The notes: generated from the letters alone by a model not told the origin. Numbered from the stretch's first letter, positions 8,508 to 18,935 are shown. The stretch is DNA of 64,000 bases from Acidobacteriota bacterium (GCA_040754075.1 JBFMDH010000003.1:264307-328306); one strand, 5' to 3'. Numbers and translations are program-made.

Positions 8508-10082
8508 TCAACCCTGCGCCGGTTTGGTTAAAAATTTGGTATCCACATTATTGCGTTTGAGCATGGATTCAAAGGTCGCCTTATCGACAGCCTTCGCGTA
8601 GGCTTCATCAGGTTCGACGAGTTTCTTACTGACCAAATCCATCAAAGCATCATTGAGCATGACATTGCCGTTGCCGCGATTGGTTTGCATCATCGACGGA
8701 ATCTGAAAAGTTTTGGCTTCGCGTATCAAATTACTGATTGCCGGATTGACGATTAAAACTTCTAATGCCGCCACGCGCCCGCCGCCTTTTTTCCTGAGCA
8801 GAGTTTGTGAAATGACGCCGCGCAAGGATTCCGAAAGCATGATGCGAATCTGGGTTTGCCGGTCGGGTGGAAACTGGTCAATGATGCGGTCAACCGTCGA
8901 AGCCGCCGTCGTGGTGTGCAAAGTTCCGAAAACCAAATGTCCGGTTTCGGCGGTTTCAATTGCGATGGCGACGGTTTCGAGGTCGCGCATTTCACCGACC
9001 AGAACAATATCCGGGTCTTCGCGCAGCGCCGCCCGCAAAGCGTCTTTGAATGACGTGGTGTGGTTATGCACTTCGCGTTGATTGATTAAACATTTTTTAT
9101 TTTCGTGAACGAATTCAATCGGGTCTTCGATGGTGATGATGTGGTCTGTACGATTGCGGTTGATGTAATCAATCATCGCGCAAAGCGTCGTGGATTTTCC
9201 CGAACCGGTCGGCCCGGTAACTAGAACCAATCCCTTATTCAAATGGCAAAGTTTCAAAATCGCTTGAGAAAGTCCCAAATCTTCGGCGCTTAGAATTTTA
9301 TTGGGAATCACCCGAAACACCCCGCCCATGCCTTTGCGGTCGCGAAAGATATTGGCGCGAAAGCGCGCGAGGTCGGCGATTTCGTAAGCGAAATCGGTAT
9401 CATTGCGCCGCTCAAACTCCTCACGATTTTTTTGCGGCATAATCGAAGCCAGCAACTGCTTCATCGCTGTGGAATCAAGCGCCGGGTAGGTATCAGTGAG
9501 CGGCACCATCTGTCCGTCTTTGCGAATCAGTGGCGGCATATTGGAACTCAGATGTAAATCCGACGCGCCGGCTGCGACCATTGCGCGAAACAGGTCATCC
9601 ATTTTGGAAGGTGAAGTCGAAGCCAATGCGCCCGAAGGAGGTCGCGTCACCGTCGTCGCCTGACCGTTTGGTCTTGGCGAAGTGAGCGGCGCTGTTGAAT
9701 TGCGCACGAAAGGTTGAGCGGCAGGTGAAGTGGTGGTCATGCGCAATTGCGGTTGACCAGGAACCGCAGGGGACGCCACTGCACCCGGCGCGAAACTAAC
9801 CGATAGCCCGCCGGTCAGTCGCCGAACTTTTACACCGAAATTACCCACTCCCGGACATTCATAATTGAACTCGATTTCCGATTGCGTAGCTAAAAGGTTT
9901 CTGACCGGGTCAGGAATAATCGGAGCAATCGTGCTTCCCACATCACCCTGGGTCAAAGGGGTTTGCGACATATCGAAAGTGCCTGCGCCGGTAATCAGTT
10001 TGATGCGATGCCCGACATCCATTTTGAGTTCTTGCCCTTTCTGGTTGTGCAGAATGCTCAATAAGCTATTGATATTTTCCAT
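8508..10082 (-). CDS. pilT: PilT-type twitching ATPase with an extra N-terminal domain
   Basis: Residues about 170-524 form a complete PilT motor: N-terminal PAS-like part (AAGASDLHLSSNMPPLIRKDG), Walker A GPTGSGKST, Asp box IITIEDPIEF, Walker B DPDIVLVGEMRD and His box TGHLVFGTLHTT. PilT powers type IV pilus retraction. PilT is usually about 350-380 residues; this one is 524. The extra N-terminus (about residues 1-100) reads as a second, diverged copy of the same PAS-like domain (LTQGDVGSTIAPIIPD, IEFNYECPGVGNFGVKV), joined by a Pro/Ala/Thr-rich linker (about 105-160). AAGGGA before the ATG is a good ribosome-binding site. pilMNOPQ lies about 17 kb away. Confidence 0.88.
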   Translation of the reverse strand: MENINSLLSILHNQKGQELKMDVGHRIKLITGAGTFDMSQTPLTQGDVGSTIAPIIPDPVRNLLATQSEIEFNYECPGVGNFGVKVRRLTGGLSVSFAPGAVASPAVPGQPQLRMTTTSPAAQPFVRNSTAPLTSPRPNGQATTVTRPPSGALASTSPSKMDDLFRAMVAAGASDLHLSSNMPPLIRKDGQMVPLTDTYPALDSTAMKQLLASIMPQKNREEFERRNDTDFAYEIADLARFRANIFRDRKGMGGVFRVIPNKILSAEDLGLSQAILKLCHLNKGLVLVTGPTGSGKSTTLCAMIDYINRNRTDHIITIEDPIEFVHENKKCLINQREVHNHTTSFKDALRAALREDPDIVLVGEMRDLETVAIAIETAETGHLVFGTLHTTTAASTVDRIIDQFPPDRQTQIRIMLSESLRGVISQTLLRKKGGGRVAALEVLIVNPAISNLIREAKTFQIPSMMQTNRGNGNVMLNDALMDLVSKKLVEPDEAYAKAVDKATFESMLKRNNVDTKFLTKPAQG

Positions 10083-10244
10083 ATTTTTCCCTTGATCGTT
10101 AGAAAGGTAAAACGTCTATGCAGAAGTGAGGGGGCAGCGGTCATATGAAAATCTTTATCGGGATGCCCATCTTACAACAGCAAAATTGCCAAATCTATAG
10201 TTACTTACTTGGGGCGTTGCGAGTAGAACGGCTACAATAGCAAC

Positions 10245-11369
<1,125 letters not shown>

Positions 11370-11402
11370 TTCACAGATTCAACTGGGTAATTAAAAAGCG
11401 AC

Positions 11403-12617
11403 GTGTTGCACCATGAGCCGGGTGTGAAAAACGAACTGTTACAACTCAATCATCAAGCGCTCTATGCGGCGTTTGACAGGTTTCCTTCGCGTAAAGGCGC
11501 GGCGGTTCATATCAATCAGATGGCTGGAACACTGTTTGACGCGGCAAATGGCGGTCTGCTTTTTGTCCTCGGCGATGACGCGCTTCCGGCTTATCAACGC
11601 GAAGACCAGGTGGAAATCGTACGGTTTTCAAAATCGATTGCCAATTTTCTTGACCGCACATTGGCTTATGGTCGGGCGCTTAGGAAATTATTAAAAGCGC
11701 AACGTGACACCTTAAAACTCTGCCATTTCCGCGATGTCTGGAGCGGCATTGCGGTTCTCGAAAAGAAAAATTATGTGACCGTGTTTGAAGTCAACGCCTT
11801 GCCTTCAATCGAACTGCCATACACTTATCCGAATCTCGCGCCCGCGACGCTTGATAAAATTCGCCTCGCCGAACAGTTTTGTTTTGTCGCGTCCGACGCC
11901 ATCATCACGCCTTCACATTCTTTGCAAGAAAATTTGATTAAGCGAGGGGTTGATGCGGATAAAATCACGGTGATTGCCAACGGCGCAACTATTCAACCGA
12001 AACCACCACGCCCCGCGAATGTGCCTGAACGTTATTTGATTTACTTCGGCGCATTGCAACGCTGGCAAGGTGTCGAGGTGTTGCTGAGAAGTTTTGCGCG
12101 GCTTGCAGACCTCACCGATTTGCATCTGGTGATTTGCGCATCCACGCATCCGCGCACCGCCAGAGCGTATCAAAAGCTCGCAACAAAACTTGAAATTGCC
12201 GAACGCCTGCACTGGTTTTTCGCATTGGAAGAAGACGAACTCGCGCCGCTTCGCGCACACGCGCAGCTTTCCGTTGCGCCGCTTATCGAATGTTCACGCA
12301 ATCTCGAACAAGGCTGCGCGCCGCTTAAAATTCTTGAATCAATGGCAGCGGGGGTGCCGGTCGTGGCTTCCGACATGCCCTCGGTTCGCGAAATCATCAA
12401 TGACAAAATTGATGGGAAGTTGGTTCGCCCAGACCGCCCGTCGGATTTGGCGAGAGCCATTCGCGTAATGCTCGAATACCCTGAAACTTTGCAGGCGATG
12501 GGCGAACGCGCGCGCCGACGGATTGAAGAACATTTCACCTGGGAAAAATCTACAGACGAGTTGCGCGCGCTTTATCATTCGCTTTGTCCTGAACTCACTG
12601 GCAAATCTATTGCGTAA
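11403..12617 (+). CDS. GT4-type glycosyltransferase
   Basis: This 404-aa protein has the GT-B fold layout. The N-terminal half holds GAAVHINQMAG, and the C-terminal half holds the nucleotide-sugar site: LIYFGALQRWQGVEVLLRSF, then CAPLKILESMAAGVPVVASD with the EX7E-type motif, and IDGKLVRPDRPSDLARAI. It probably transfers a sugar in surface polysaccharide or glycolipid synthesis. It starts at GTG 11403, about 30 bases after queA. Acceptor and donor are unknown. Confidence 0.85.
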   Translation: MLHHEPGVKNELLQLNHQALYAAFDRFPSRKGAAVHINQMAGTLFDAANGGLLFVLGDDALPAYQREDQVEIVRFSKSIANFLDRTLAYGRALRKLLKAQRDTLKLCHFRDVWSGIAVLEKKNYVTVFEVNALPSIELPYTYPNLAPATLDKIRLAEQFCFVASDAIITPSHSLQENLIKRGVDADKITVIANGATIQPKPPRPANVPERYLIYFGALQRWQGVEVLLRSFARLADLTDLHLVICASTHPRTARAYQKLATKLEIAERLHWFFALEEDELAPLRAHAQLSVAPLIECSRNLEQGCAPLKILESMAAGVPVVASDMPSVREIINDKIDGKLVRPDRPSDLARAIRVMLEYPETLQAMGERARRRIEEHFTWEKSTDELRALYHSLCPELTGKSIA

Positions 12618-12655
12618 AGCGAATTCTTGTAGCATCCTTCAACGCGAAAGCGAGG

Positions 12656-13543
12656 ATGATTGGGATGAATCTCTGGAAGGCTTTGCAGGCGCAACAGGCG
12701 CTCACCCCCGAACAGAAACTTTTTGTTAAAGAACGAATGGTTGAAGGAACCACAACCCCCGATGACTGGCTGGTGTTGTTTGGCAAAGTCGCCGAGTACG
12801 ATTCGCTACGCGATTCATCATCGAAAACGGTTGGTTGGATGGGATGCGGTGGTTGCGCGGGGCTTGTGCTGCTGTTCATCCTGGGCGTCAGCAATGTCAT
12901 TTTGTTTCCCATCTTTGTCATTGCGCTGATTATCTTCATCGGCGTCAGTGTGATTTTGGGAAAACACCGCAAAGATGTGCCGAATCATTTGCGTTTATTC
13001 GTGGTGCCCTTGCTTTCGGTTTTGCGTGAAGAGATGCGGCGCGGCGAGTCACTGTATTTGCGCCTGGACCTGCGCGGCGGTACGGTAGCCGATAAGCTGC
13101 ACAGCAATCAGTTATCAAAAAAAGGGCAGCAGTTGCAGGCATCCGGCAGCAAAATCAAAGAAGAATTTTTTCAAGACGTGTGGCTCACGGGAAGCGCGCG
13201 GCTTGCCGACGGGACGCAATTGCAAATGCGCGTGGTTGATCGCATACGCAAACGCGAAGAAGGTAAACGGCGTTCGAGCGGTAAATACAAAACCAAGACC
13301 AAACATAAAATCAAATCCCGATTGGAAGCGCGACTGCAATTCAAGCGCGCGAAATACACTTTCGACAAAACCGGTTTGAAGGCTGCCACCAATGAAAAAG
13401 TGAATGTGCAATCCGACACGGGCAAAGATACGGTGCGCCTGCGTCGCACAGTGCTTTCAACGGATTTGAATAGACCCGCGAAGTTATATGATTTTTTAGA
13501 TTTGCTTGCCAAAGCTTACAAGCAGGTCAAACCGGTTTCGTAA
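12656..13543 (+). CDS. Hypothetical membrane protein with basic C-terminal half
   Basis: I do not recognise this 295-aa protein. Residues about 58-102 carry two adjacent membrane segments (CAGLVLLFILGVSNVILFPIF and a second one ending near VILGKH), preceded by a soluble N-terminus rich in charged residues. The C-terminal 180 residues are soluble and strongly basic (KREEGKRRSSGKYKTKTKHK around 200-220). A second in-frame start (ATG 12665) lies three codons in. It is followed closely by a zinc-finger-like small gene that could share its transcript. Confidence 0.7.
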   Translation: MIGMNLWKALQAQQALTPEQKLFVKERMVEGTTTPDDWLVLFGKVAEYDSLRDSSSKTVGWMGCGGCAGLVLLFILGVSNVILFPIFVIALIIFIGVSVILGKHRKDVPNHLRLFVVPLLSVLREEMRRGESLYLRLDLRGGTVADKLHSNQLSKKGQQLQASGSKIKEEFFQDVWLTGSARLADGTQLQMRVVDRIRKREEGKRRSSGKYKTKTKHKIKSRLEARLQFKRAKYTFDKTGLKAATNEKVNVQSDTGKDTVRLRRTVLSTDLNRPAKLYDFLDLLAKAYKQVKPVS

Positions 13544-13554
13544 AGGAGGAAGCA

Positions 13555-13956
13555 ATGCAACCCATGACCGGGTGCGCAATCAAGCGCGGTTTTTTTGTTT
13601 TGAGAGATTGTGGCAACGCCGCATATCAGGTCTGTCAGTATTGTTCGCGCTCAGTGTGCCAGGAACATCTTTCAATGCGCGGGCAAATCCTTGCGTGTCT
13701 GGATTGTCAGGCGCGACAACAGCAAATGACCGAAGAAGACCAAACTAATTTGATTGCCGGTGAAAATGCCTTCGGCAGAAGCGGCATTCACAGCTATCGC
13801 CATAATTATTATGCAAACCAGCACTACGCGCCGTTTTATACAGGACTCTATTACAGTCAGTATTACGACAGCTATGACACACGGGCTTTCGATAAGCGCG
13901 CCGCGCCGGAAGGGTTCGATGATGAATCTCTGAGCATGGGATTTTTAGACAGTTAG
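13555..13956 (+). CDS. Small cysteine-rich protein, zinc-finger-like N-terminus
   Basis: This is a 133-aa protein preceded by a strong ribosome-binding site (AAAGGAGG) 11 bases after the previous stop. Residues 15-60 hold CGNAAYQVCQYCSRSVCQEH and CLDCQ, a B-box-like Cys/His pattern suited to binding zinc. The rest is Tyr/His/Asn-rich and low in complexity (SYRHNYYANQHYAPFYTGLY), probably disordered. I cannot name a family. The tight spacing suggests a functional link with the upstream membrane protein. Confidence 0.65.
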   Translation: MQPMTGCAIKRGFFVLRDCGNAAYQVCQYCSRSVCQEHLSMRGQILACLDCQARQQQMTEEDQTNLIAGENAFGRSGIHSYRHNYYANQHYAPFYTGLYYSQYYDSYDTRAFDKRAAPEGFDDESLSMGFLDS

Positions 13957-13966
13957 AAAAATTCAA

Positions 13967-14036
13967 GCAGGGATAGACAACCTGAACAGGAATTTTATTC
14001 ATTATCCTGTTTATCCTGTCTATCCCTGTTAATTTC
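13967..14036. repeat. Palindromic short-word repeat
   Basis: AGCAGGGATAGACA and ACCTGAACAGGA are answered by TATCCTGTTTATCCTGTC, then TATCCCTGTT, giving a long imperfect hairpin. It fills the gap between the zinc-finger-like gene and the next glycosyltransferase and ends at the ATG. Confidence 0.7.
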
Positions 14037-14040
14037 TGTA

Positions 14041-15237
14041 ATGAACGACCAACGAATTTCACAGCTTCATCTGCTCTGGCTGACGGAAAATTATTTTCCG
14101 AGTCGCGGCGGGATGGCTGAGTCCTGTGATCGCATTGTGCATTCATTAAGGCAAGCGGGCGTGAACATTGATGTCGCGCATTTTTCGCATCGCACAACCA
14201 AACTTAAAATCGAAAATAAATCAAACGGGCGTGATGTGGTGTGCCCGCTTGGCGATGATGCGCCGCACGCCATGAATTTATTGTGGAATTTTCTTGCCGA
14301 ACAGCAAACCGGCTATTCGCATCTGGTTGCTTTCGGTGGCACAACGCCGTTAATTGCCGGTTCGGTTTATACAGCGTGGTCGCGGGTGCCGCTTGTCACC
14401 TTGATTCGCGGCAATGATTTCGATGCGGCAATCTTTTCCGTAAAACGGCAGGATGTGTTGCGCGAAGCTTTGAAAAAATCGGCGCAGGTTTGCGTGGTCA
14501 GCCGCGATAAAGCGCAAAAGATCAGGGCGTTGTTTCCTGAGATTCAACCCATTTGGATTCCCAATGGTATTGATCTGGATGAATGGGAACTGTTGCCATC
14601 GCATAGCGCGCGCGCAGCGCATTGGCGCAGTGAAAATGTTGCGGCGGGTCGTCGCGTACTAGGCATGTTCGGGCACATCAAACAAAAAAAGGGTGGCTTG
14701 TTTTTTTTAGAAACGCTTTTGGATTCGGGACTCGCGGATAAATTTCATCTGCTTTTTGTTGGCGAACTCGACGCGATGGTCATTGAATTTTTACAAACCC
14801 ATGAAAGTGAAATTGCCCACAGTATTTTTCCATTTGTTGACCGTTATGAATTGTTGCCACATTACGCCGTCTGTGACTTGGTAGCTATTGCGTCGTTTTA
14901 TGATGGGTTGCCGAATGTTTTGCTGGAAGCGGCGGCGCTTGCTGTGCCGCTCCTGGCTGCAAAAGTTGGGGGAATGGCTGACGTGTTGACCGACGCCGAA
15001 AACAGCCTGCTTTTTTATCCCGGCGACGCACACCAGTGCCGCGCGGCAATCGAACGCGCCGCAACCGTCAGTGATGAAACCTTAAAGCAAATGGGCGAGA
15101 GTGCCCGCTTGCTGGTGCAAACCCGACTCACCAGTGAAATCGAAAGGGAAAACTATTTGCGGATGTTTCTGGAAACGCCGGGAAATTTGCCCGCTTATGA
15201 TTTTGCTGATGAAGAAAATCTGGTGCGCGAAGGATGA
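14041..15237 (+). CDS. GT4-type glycosyltransferase
   Basis: This 398-aa GT-B protein has an N-terminal acceptor domain (SRGGMAESCDRIVHSLRQAG) and a C-terminal donor domain. The donor domain has VLGMFGHIKQKKGGLFFLE and SFYDGLPNVLLEAAALAVPL, where the Glu of LLEAAA is the conserved EX7E position, followed by AKVGGMADVLTDAENSLLFY. It overlaps the next gene by four bases, so the two are coupled. It is likely a sugar transferase for a surface glycan; substrates are unknown. Confidence 0.85.
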   Translation: MNDQRISQLHLLWLTENYFPSRGGMAESCDRIVHSLRQAGVNIDVAHFSHRTTKLKIENKSNGRDVVCPLGDDAPHAMNLLWNFLAEQQTGYSHLVAFGGTTPLIAGSVYTAWSRVPLVTLIRGNDFDAAIFSVKRQDVLREALKKSAQVCVVSRDKAQKIRALFPEIQPIWIPNGIDLDEWELLPSHSARAAHWRSENVAAGRRVLGMFGHIKQKKGGLFFLETLLDSGLADKFHLLFVGELDAMVIEFLQTHESEIAHSIFPFVDRYELLPHYAVCDLVAIASFYDGLPNVLLEAAALAVPLLAAKVGGMADVLTDAENSLLFYPGDAHQCRAAIERAATVSDETLKQMGESARLLVQTRLTSEIERENYLRMFLETPGNLPAYDFADEENLVREG

Positions 15238-16265
15238 TAATTTATTACGCCGCAGGAGGTGGGCTTGGGCATTTGACGCGGGCGCGCTCGGCGATTCATT
15301 CGCTGAGTATCAATGAACCGGTTGCGCTAGTCACTGCTTCACCGTTTGCTGCGGACAACCGCATCGTTGGTGACGCTCAGGTTATTGGCATTCCGCAAAA
15401 CTTTTCCGGTGATCTTCAAGGTTATCAACAATGGCTTGAAAAAACTTTTATTGAATACGCGCCCACAGAAATTTTTCTCGACGCTTTTCCCTGCGGAATC
15501 CTCAGTGAATTCGGCAATTTCAATTTTCCCGGGAACGCGAAACTTATTCACCTCGCCAGAAATTTGCGCTGGTTTGAGTATGAAAAAGTGATTCAAGGCA
15601 AGCCGCCGTTTTTTCAGCAGGTCTATTTTGTCGAAACTCTCGAAAATGAACAGCAGGCATTTTTACTAACCAACACCGAAGCTATGAGCTTTCTCGAACT
15701 CCAAGACCCGCCGGTTGATTTAAGCGAAGAAGAAAAAATTATTGTTCGCACATTTCAAGAAAGGTTTACTCATGACCCGCGACCCTGCTGGCTCATCGTC
15801 CATTCAGGTTCCGCCGAAGAGATTGCCGAACTTCTCGCTTATGCCGGCGAGATGAGTGAACAAGAGCAAATCAACCCTCGGCTGGTTCTGGTTGCGCCAC
15901 AAAAAATTGATTTGCCCAATTTGAAAAAATTGTCGAGGTTGCAACCCGGAGATTCACAACTCCAGCAATTGGATTCCGACGCGCAAACGTCGGACATCGA
16001 ACACCAGACGCCAGACGCAAAGTTCCAGACGCCAGACGCCAGACGCCAGACCGTTTTAGAGCGAATTGATTTTTATCCTGCCTCAGCACTTTTTCCGTTT
16101 GTTCACCGCATCATCACGGCTGCCGGATTCAATGCCATGCGCCAGACGGAAAATTATCGCGAAAAACATCGCTTTCTGCCGTTTGCGCGGCGATTCGACA
16201 ATCAGTTTTTGCGAGCCGCGAGGCGACACGCAACTGAGTCTGCGAAGCAAAAATTTGAAATTTGA
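15234..16265 (+). CDS. MurG/GT28-like glycosyltransferase
   Basis: This 343-aa protein begins with YYAAGGGLGHLTRARSAIHS, the glycine-rich acceptor-site loop of GT28/MurG-like enzymes. It ends with the donor-site region HRIITAAGFNAMRQTENY and FLPFARRFDNQFLRA. The ATG overlaps the upstream glycosyltransferase stop, so both should act in one pathway. The loop at about residues 245-275 is a run of Asp/Gln/Thr/Pro words encoded by a short-tandem-repeat insertion, which probably lengthens a surface loop before the C-terminal domain. Confidence 0.75.
   Translation: MIIYYAAGGGLGHLTRARSAIHSLSINEPVALVTASPFAADNRIVGDAQVIGIPQNFSGDLQGYQQWLEKTFIEYAPTEIFLDAFPCGILSEFGNFNFPGNAKLIHLARNLRWFEYEKVIQGKPPFFQQVYFVETLENEQQAFLLTNTEAMSFLELQDPPVDLSEEEKIIVRTFQERFTHDPRPCWLIVHSGSAEEIAELLAYAGEMSEQEQINPRLVLVAPQKIDLPNLKKLSRLQPGDSQLQQLDSDAQTSDIEHQTPDAKFQTPDARRQTVLERIDFYPASALFPFVHRIITAAGFNAMRQTENYREKHRFLPFARRFDNQFLRAARRHATESAKQKFEI
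15978..16052. repeat. Short-tandem-repeat insertion inside the MurG-like gene
   Basis: At least five imperfect copies of the word CCAGACG(C), ending in a clean triplet of GCCAGAC at 16031-16052, are read in frame as a QTPDA-type peptide repeat. It is unlike the surrounding coding sequence and matches the class of inserts in queA and prmC. Confidence 0.75.
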
Positions 16266-16316
16266 AACCCATCCCTCTATGATTGGCGCGACGTTTTTGG
16301 AAAAGAGTAAGCCCGG

Positions 16317-16802
16317 ATGGAATTTAAAACCGCAACTCACGAAAAAGTTTATGAAAAAACCCGGCAGTTTCTCTTCGAGATTTTCGGCGAAGTCAATGTG
16401 ACGGTCATTGACGATACCTTTGTTTTGCAGGAAGGTTCGACGTTTGTTTACGTGCGGGTTTCAGCGATTGGCGAACGACAAACCTGCGTTGAAATCTTCT
16501 CTTACGTGGTGATTGATATCGAGGTCAACGAAGCTTTGATGTGCTACCTGCTGGGTTACAATTTGAAACTGGTGTTGGGGGCATTTGGGCTGTCGATTGA
16601 TGACAGCGGCAAAGGCACCATCGTGTTGACGCACGCGATTTTGGGCGACACGATGGATAAAGAAGAGTTGTACGCCAGCGTGTCGGCGATTGCGCGCGTC
16701 GCCGATAATCTTGATGATGAAATTGTTAAAACCTTTGGCGGCAAAACGGCGCTCGATAAATTGAACACGCCGATTGCGCCGGTTGAATACTGGGAAGAAT
16801 AA
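16317..16802 (+). CDS. YbjN/CesT-like small protein
   Basis: This 161-aa acidic soluble protein has alternating beta strands and helices. It resembles the YbjN/type III chaperone fold: EIFGEVNVTVIDDTFVLQEG, then VYVRVSAIGERQTCVEIFSY and LLGYNLKLVLGAFGLSID. Members of this fold bind peptides or act as chaperones. The assignment rests on pattern only. It lies about 50 bases after the glycosyltransferase pair and 50 bases before coaE on the same strand. Confidence 0.55.
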   Translation: MEFKTATHEKVYEKTRQFLFEIFGEVNVTVIDDTFVLQEGSTFVYVRVSAIGERQTCVEIFSYVVIDIEVNEALMCYLLGYNLKLVLGAFGLSIDDSGKGTIVLTHAILGDTMDKEELYASVSAIARVADNLDDEIVKTFGGKTALDKLNTPIAPVEYWEE

Positions 16803-16850
16803 GCGCCTCGCCCGACCGTCAGGGAAGGCAGGTGGAATCAGAGAAACGTT

Positions 16851-17456
16851 ATGTTGAAAGTGGGACTGACAGGCAGCATCGCGGTTGGCAAAAGTTATGT
16901 GGTGTCGGTGTTTGCCGAACTCGGCTGCGTCACCTTTGACGCCGATAAAATCGCCCATTCGGTGATGGAACCGAATGCTTCGGCTTACAGGGATGTGATA
17001 CGCGAATTCGGTGAAGGGGTGCTTGCGGAAAACAAAACCATTGACCGGGTGAAACTTGGCGCGATTGTGTTTGCCGATGCCATACGAAGACAACGGCTCA
17101 ATGAAATCGTTCACCCGCGCGTCATTGAAGAACAGAACCGCTTGCTTAGCGACATCGAAGCCGCCAATCCCGAGGCGATTGTGATTATCGATGCGGCATT
17201 GATGATTGAATCGGGCGGCTACAAACGCTTTGACAAATTGATTGTGGTGTTTTGCGACCGCGAAACTCAGGTCGAACGCTTGATGAAGCGCAATCAAATC
17301 AGCCGCGAAGATGCCGAACGCCGCATCGCCGCGCAAATGTCATCGGATGAAAAACGCCAATACGCCGATTATGAAATCGATACCACCGGAACGATGGAAG
17401 AGACCCGCGAGCGGGTCATAGCGGTTTACGAAAAATTGAAAGCCTTACTCAATTGA
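16851..17456 (+). CDS. coaE: Dephospho-CoA kinase
   Basis: This enzyme catalyses the last step of coenzyme A synthesis, phosphorylating the 3'-hydroxyl of dephospho-CoA. The 201-aa length is normal for the family. The P-loop is GLTGSIAVGKS, followed by the CoaE signature TFDADKIAHSVM, the lid-side IVHPRVIEEQNRLL and the ID-A-LMIESG block. The reading frame ends cleanly, with no extra domain. Nothing local suggests special regulation. Confidence 0.93.
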   Translation: MLKVGLTGSIAVGKSYVVSVFAELGCVTFDADKIAHSVMEPNASAYRDVIREFGEGVLAENKTIDRVKLGAIVFADAIRRQRLNEIVHPRVIEEQNRLLSDIEAANPEAIVIIDAALMIESGGYKRFDKLIVVFCDRETQVERLMKRNQISREDAERRIAAQMSSDEKRQYADYEIDTTGTMEETRERVIAVYEKLKALLN

Positions 17457-17465
17457 AAGGCTGAT

Positions 17466-17645
17466 TCAGAAATCCGGTTTATCTGAATTTTCCAAATCCT
17501 TCTGGTTCTTCCAGCAACGAAAGCATATTAAGTTCACCATATCGCCAATCGGTTTGTCGGGCGCAAATTCTTTGTACCAGGCTTCCAAATCTTTAACTTG
17601 CAAATGAAAAAGTTGTCCGCAGATTGGGCAAGTGGAATATGGCAT
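17466..17645 (-). CDS. 59-aa zinc-ribbon-like protein
   Basis: A short minus-strand ORF starts at ATG 17645, 14 bases after the M20 peptidase stop codon. It encodes CPICGQ at residues 6-11 and CFRCWK at 41-46, two CxxC knuckles spaced for one zinc ion. In between is a helix (LEAWYKEFAPDKP). No family is recognised. The paired knuckles and tight spacing make it likely to be real and cotranscribed with the peptidase. Confidence 0.5.
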   Translation of the reverse strand: MPYSTCPICGQLFHLQVKDLEAWYKEFAPDKPIGDMVNLICFRCWKNQKDLENSDKPDF

Positions 17646-17659
17646 AGCAACCGAATTGC

Positions 17660-18820
17660 TCAGACTGTTTCAATCAGCCGTGTAACCAAGGCGGCGCGAC
17701 GCGGAATGTCGCTCAGGGTAATGTGTTCGTGCGTCGCATGAGCGCCTGCTCCGTCAACCCCTAAGCCGTCCAACACCGGCACCCCCATCGCCGCAATGAA
17801 ATTACCGTCAGAGCCGCCGCCGACCTGCCCTTCCTGTAAATCGTAATCAATTTCGGCTGCTAAATTTTTAGCATGCGCAAAGAGCGTGGCAATCGCATCA
17901 GTGCGTTCAAGCGGCGGACGATTGATGCCGCCTTTGATTTCCAGTTGCGCGCCGTCGATAACCGGGGTGAGCGCGCGCATGGCTTCTTCGACACGATAGC
18001 CCTCTTCGATAACATTGAAACGCATATCAACCGCAGCGCGCGCTTCGGCGGCGACAACGTTTGAAAGCACGCCGCCTTCGACGACGCCGACATTGAGTGT
18101 CGTGCCGCGCGCAAAATCGGCAATTTTATTGATGGCTAAAATCTGATGCGCGAGTTCGGTGACGGCGCTGATGCCTTTATGAATATCATTACCGGCGTGC
18201 GCCGAACGTCCGCGAATCGTGAGTTCAAATTCGCCGACACCTTTGCGTCCGGTCTTCACGATGCCACCCGGAATTGGCGGTTCCAACACCAGGGCGGCGT
18301 GCGCGTTTTGCGCTTCTTCTTCAATAACGGGACGGGAAAAATGGCTGCCGGTTTCTTCATCGCAGGTCATCAAAAAAGTGATCGGGCGTTGAGTTTTACG
18401 CCCTAATTCTTTGAGCGCCAGCATCGCAAACGTGGCAAGCGTCACCCCGGCTTTCATGTCGAAAATACCCGGGCCATAAGCTTGGTCACCTTCGACGCGA
18501 TAAGGCATTTTTGCAAGCGTGCCGATGGGCCAAACGGTATCAAGGTGTCCGACGATAAGCAGTTGTTTGGCGCAAGGGTCAAGGGTGTGAAAGTAACGGG
18601 CGCGAAGCGTCGCGCCGAATTTTTCATCGCGCAGCAAATCGACGGTTGCGCCGTGCGCGCTCAATCGCTCGGCTAAATTTTCAGCGATGCGCGTGGTCGC
18701 ATCAGGCACTCGCGACATGGATTCCTGTTCGACCAGCCAGCGGATGAATTCAAGAATTTCACTTTGTCTTTCGCTAAAGTAAGAAAGCAATGCTTTGCCG
18801 GGTTTTTCACTATTTGACAT
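17660..18820 (-). CDS. M20 family metallopeptidase (glutamate carboxypeptidase-like)
   Basis: The conserved M20 metal ligands are visible: LLIVGHLDTVWP (His, Asp), GPGIFDMKAG (Asp), CDEETGSHFSR (catalytic Glu pair) and the C-terminal HATHEHI histidine. The dimerisation region contains RGRSAHAGND. The arrangement fits CPG2/ArgE-type zinc exopeptidases that remove C-terminal amino acids. I start at ATG 18820 (MSNSEKPGK); the frame extends to 18952, but those 44 residues run through the terminator of the upstream gene. There is no signal peptide with this start, so it is cytoplasmic. Substrate is unknown. Confidence 0.85.
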   Translation of the reverse strand: MSNSEKPGKALLSYFSERQSEILEFIRWLVEQESMSRVPDATTRIAENLAERLSAHGATVDLLRDEKFGATLRARYFHTLDPCAKQLLIVGHLDTVWPIGTLAKMPYRVEGDQAYGPGIFDMKAGVTLATFAMLALKELGRKTQRPITFLMTCDEETGSHFSRPVIEEEAQNAHAALVLEPPIPGGIVKTGRKGVGEFELTIRGRSAHAGNDIHKGISAVTELAHQILAINKIADFARGTTLNVGVVEGGVLSNVVAAEARAAVDMRFNVIEEGYRVEEAMRALTPVIDGAQLEIKGGINRPPLERTDAIATLFAHAKNLAAEIDYDLQEGQVGGGSDGNFIAAMGVPVLDGLGVDGAGAHATHEHITLSDIPRRAALVTRLIETV

Positions 18821-18871
18821 CACAAGAGTTTTACCAGAGCGGCAAACCTGCCTACAACCTTTGCGGCAACA

Positions 18872-18898
18872 AAAAAGCCGACGCTGGATAGTCGGCTT
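18872..18898 (-). terminator. Intrinsic terminator of the thioredoxin-like gene
   Basis: On the minus strand AAGCCGAC is followed by an 8-base loop, GTCGGCTT and a T run. It lies 38 bases beyond the stop codon at 18936. Confidence 0.85.
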
Positions 18899-18935
18899 GT
18901 GAAAAAATTTCTGCAATAAGGAGGAGAGCGTTTGA

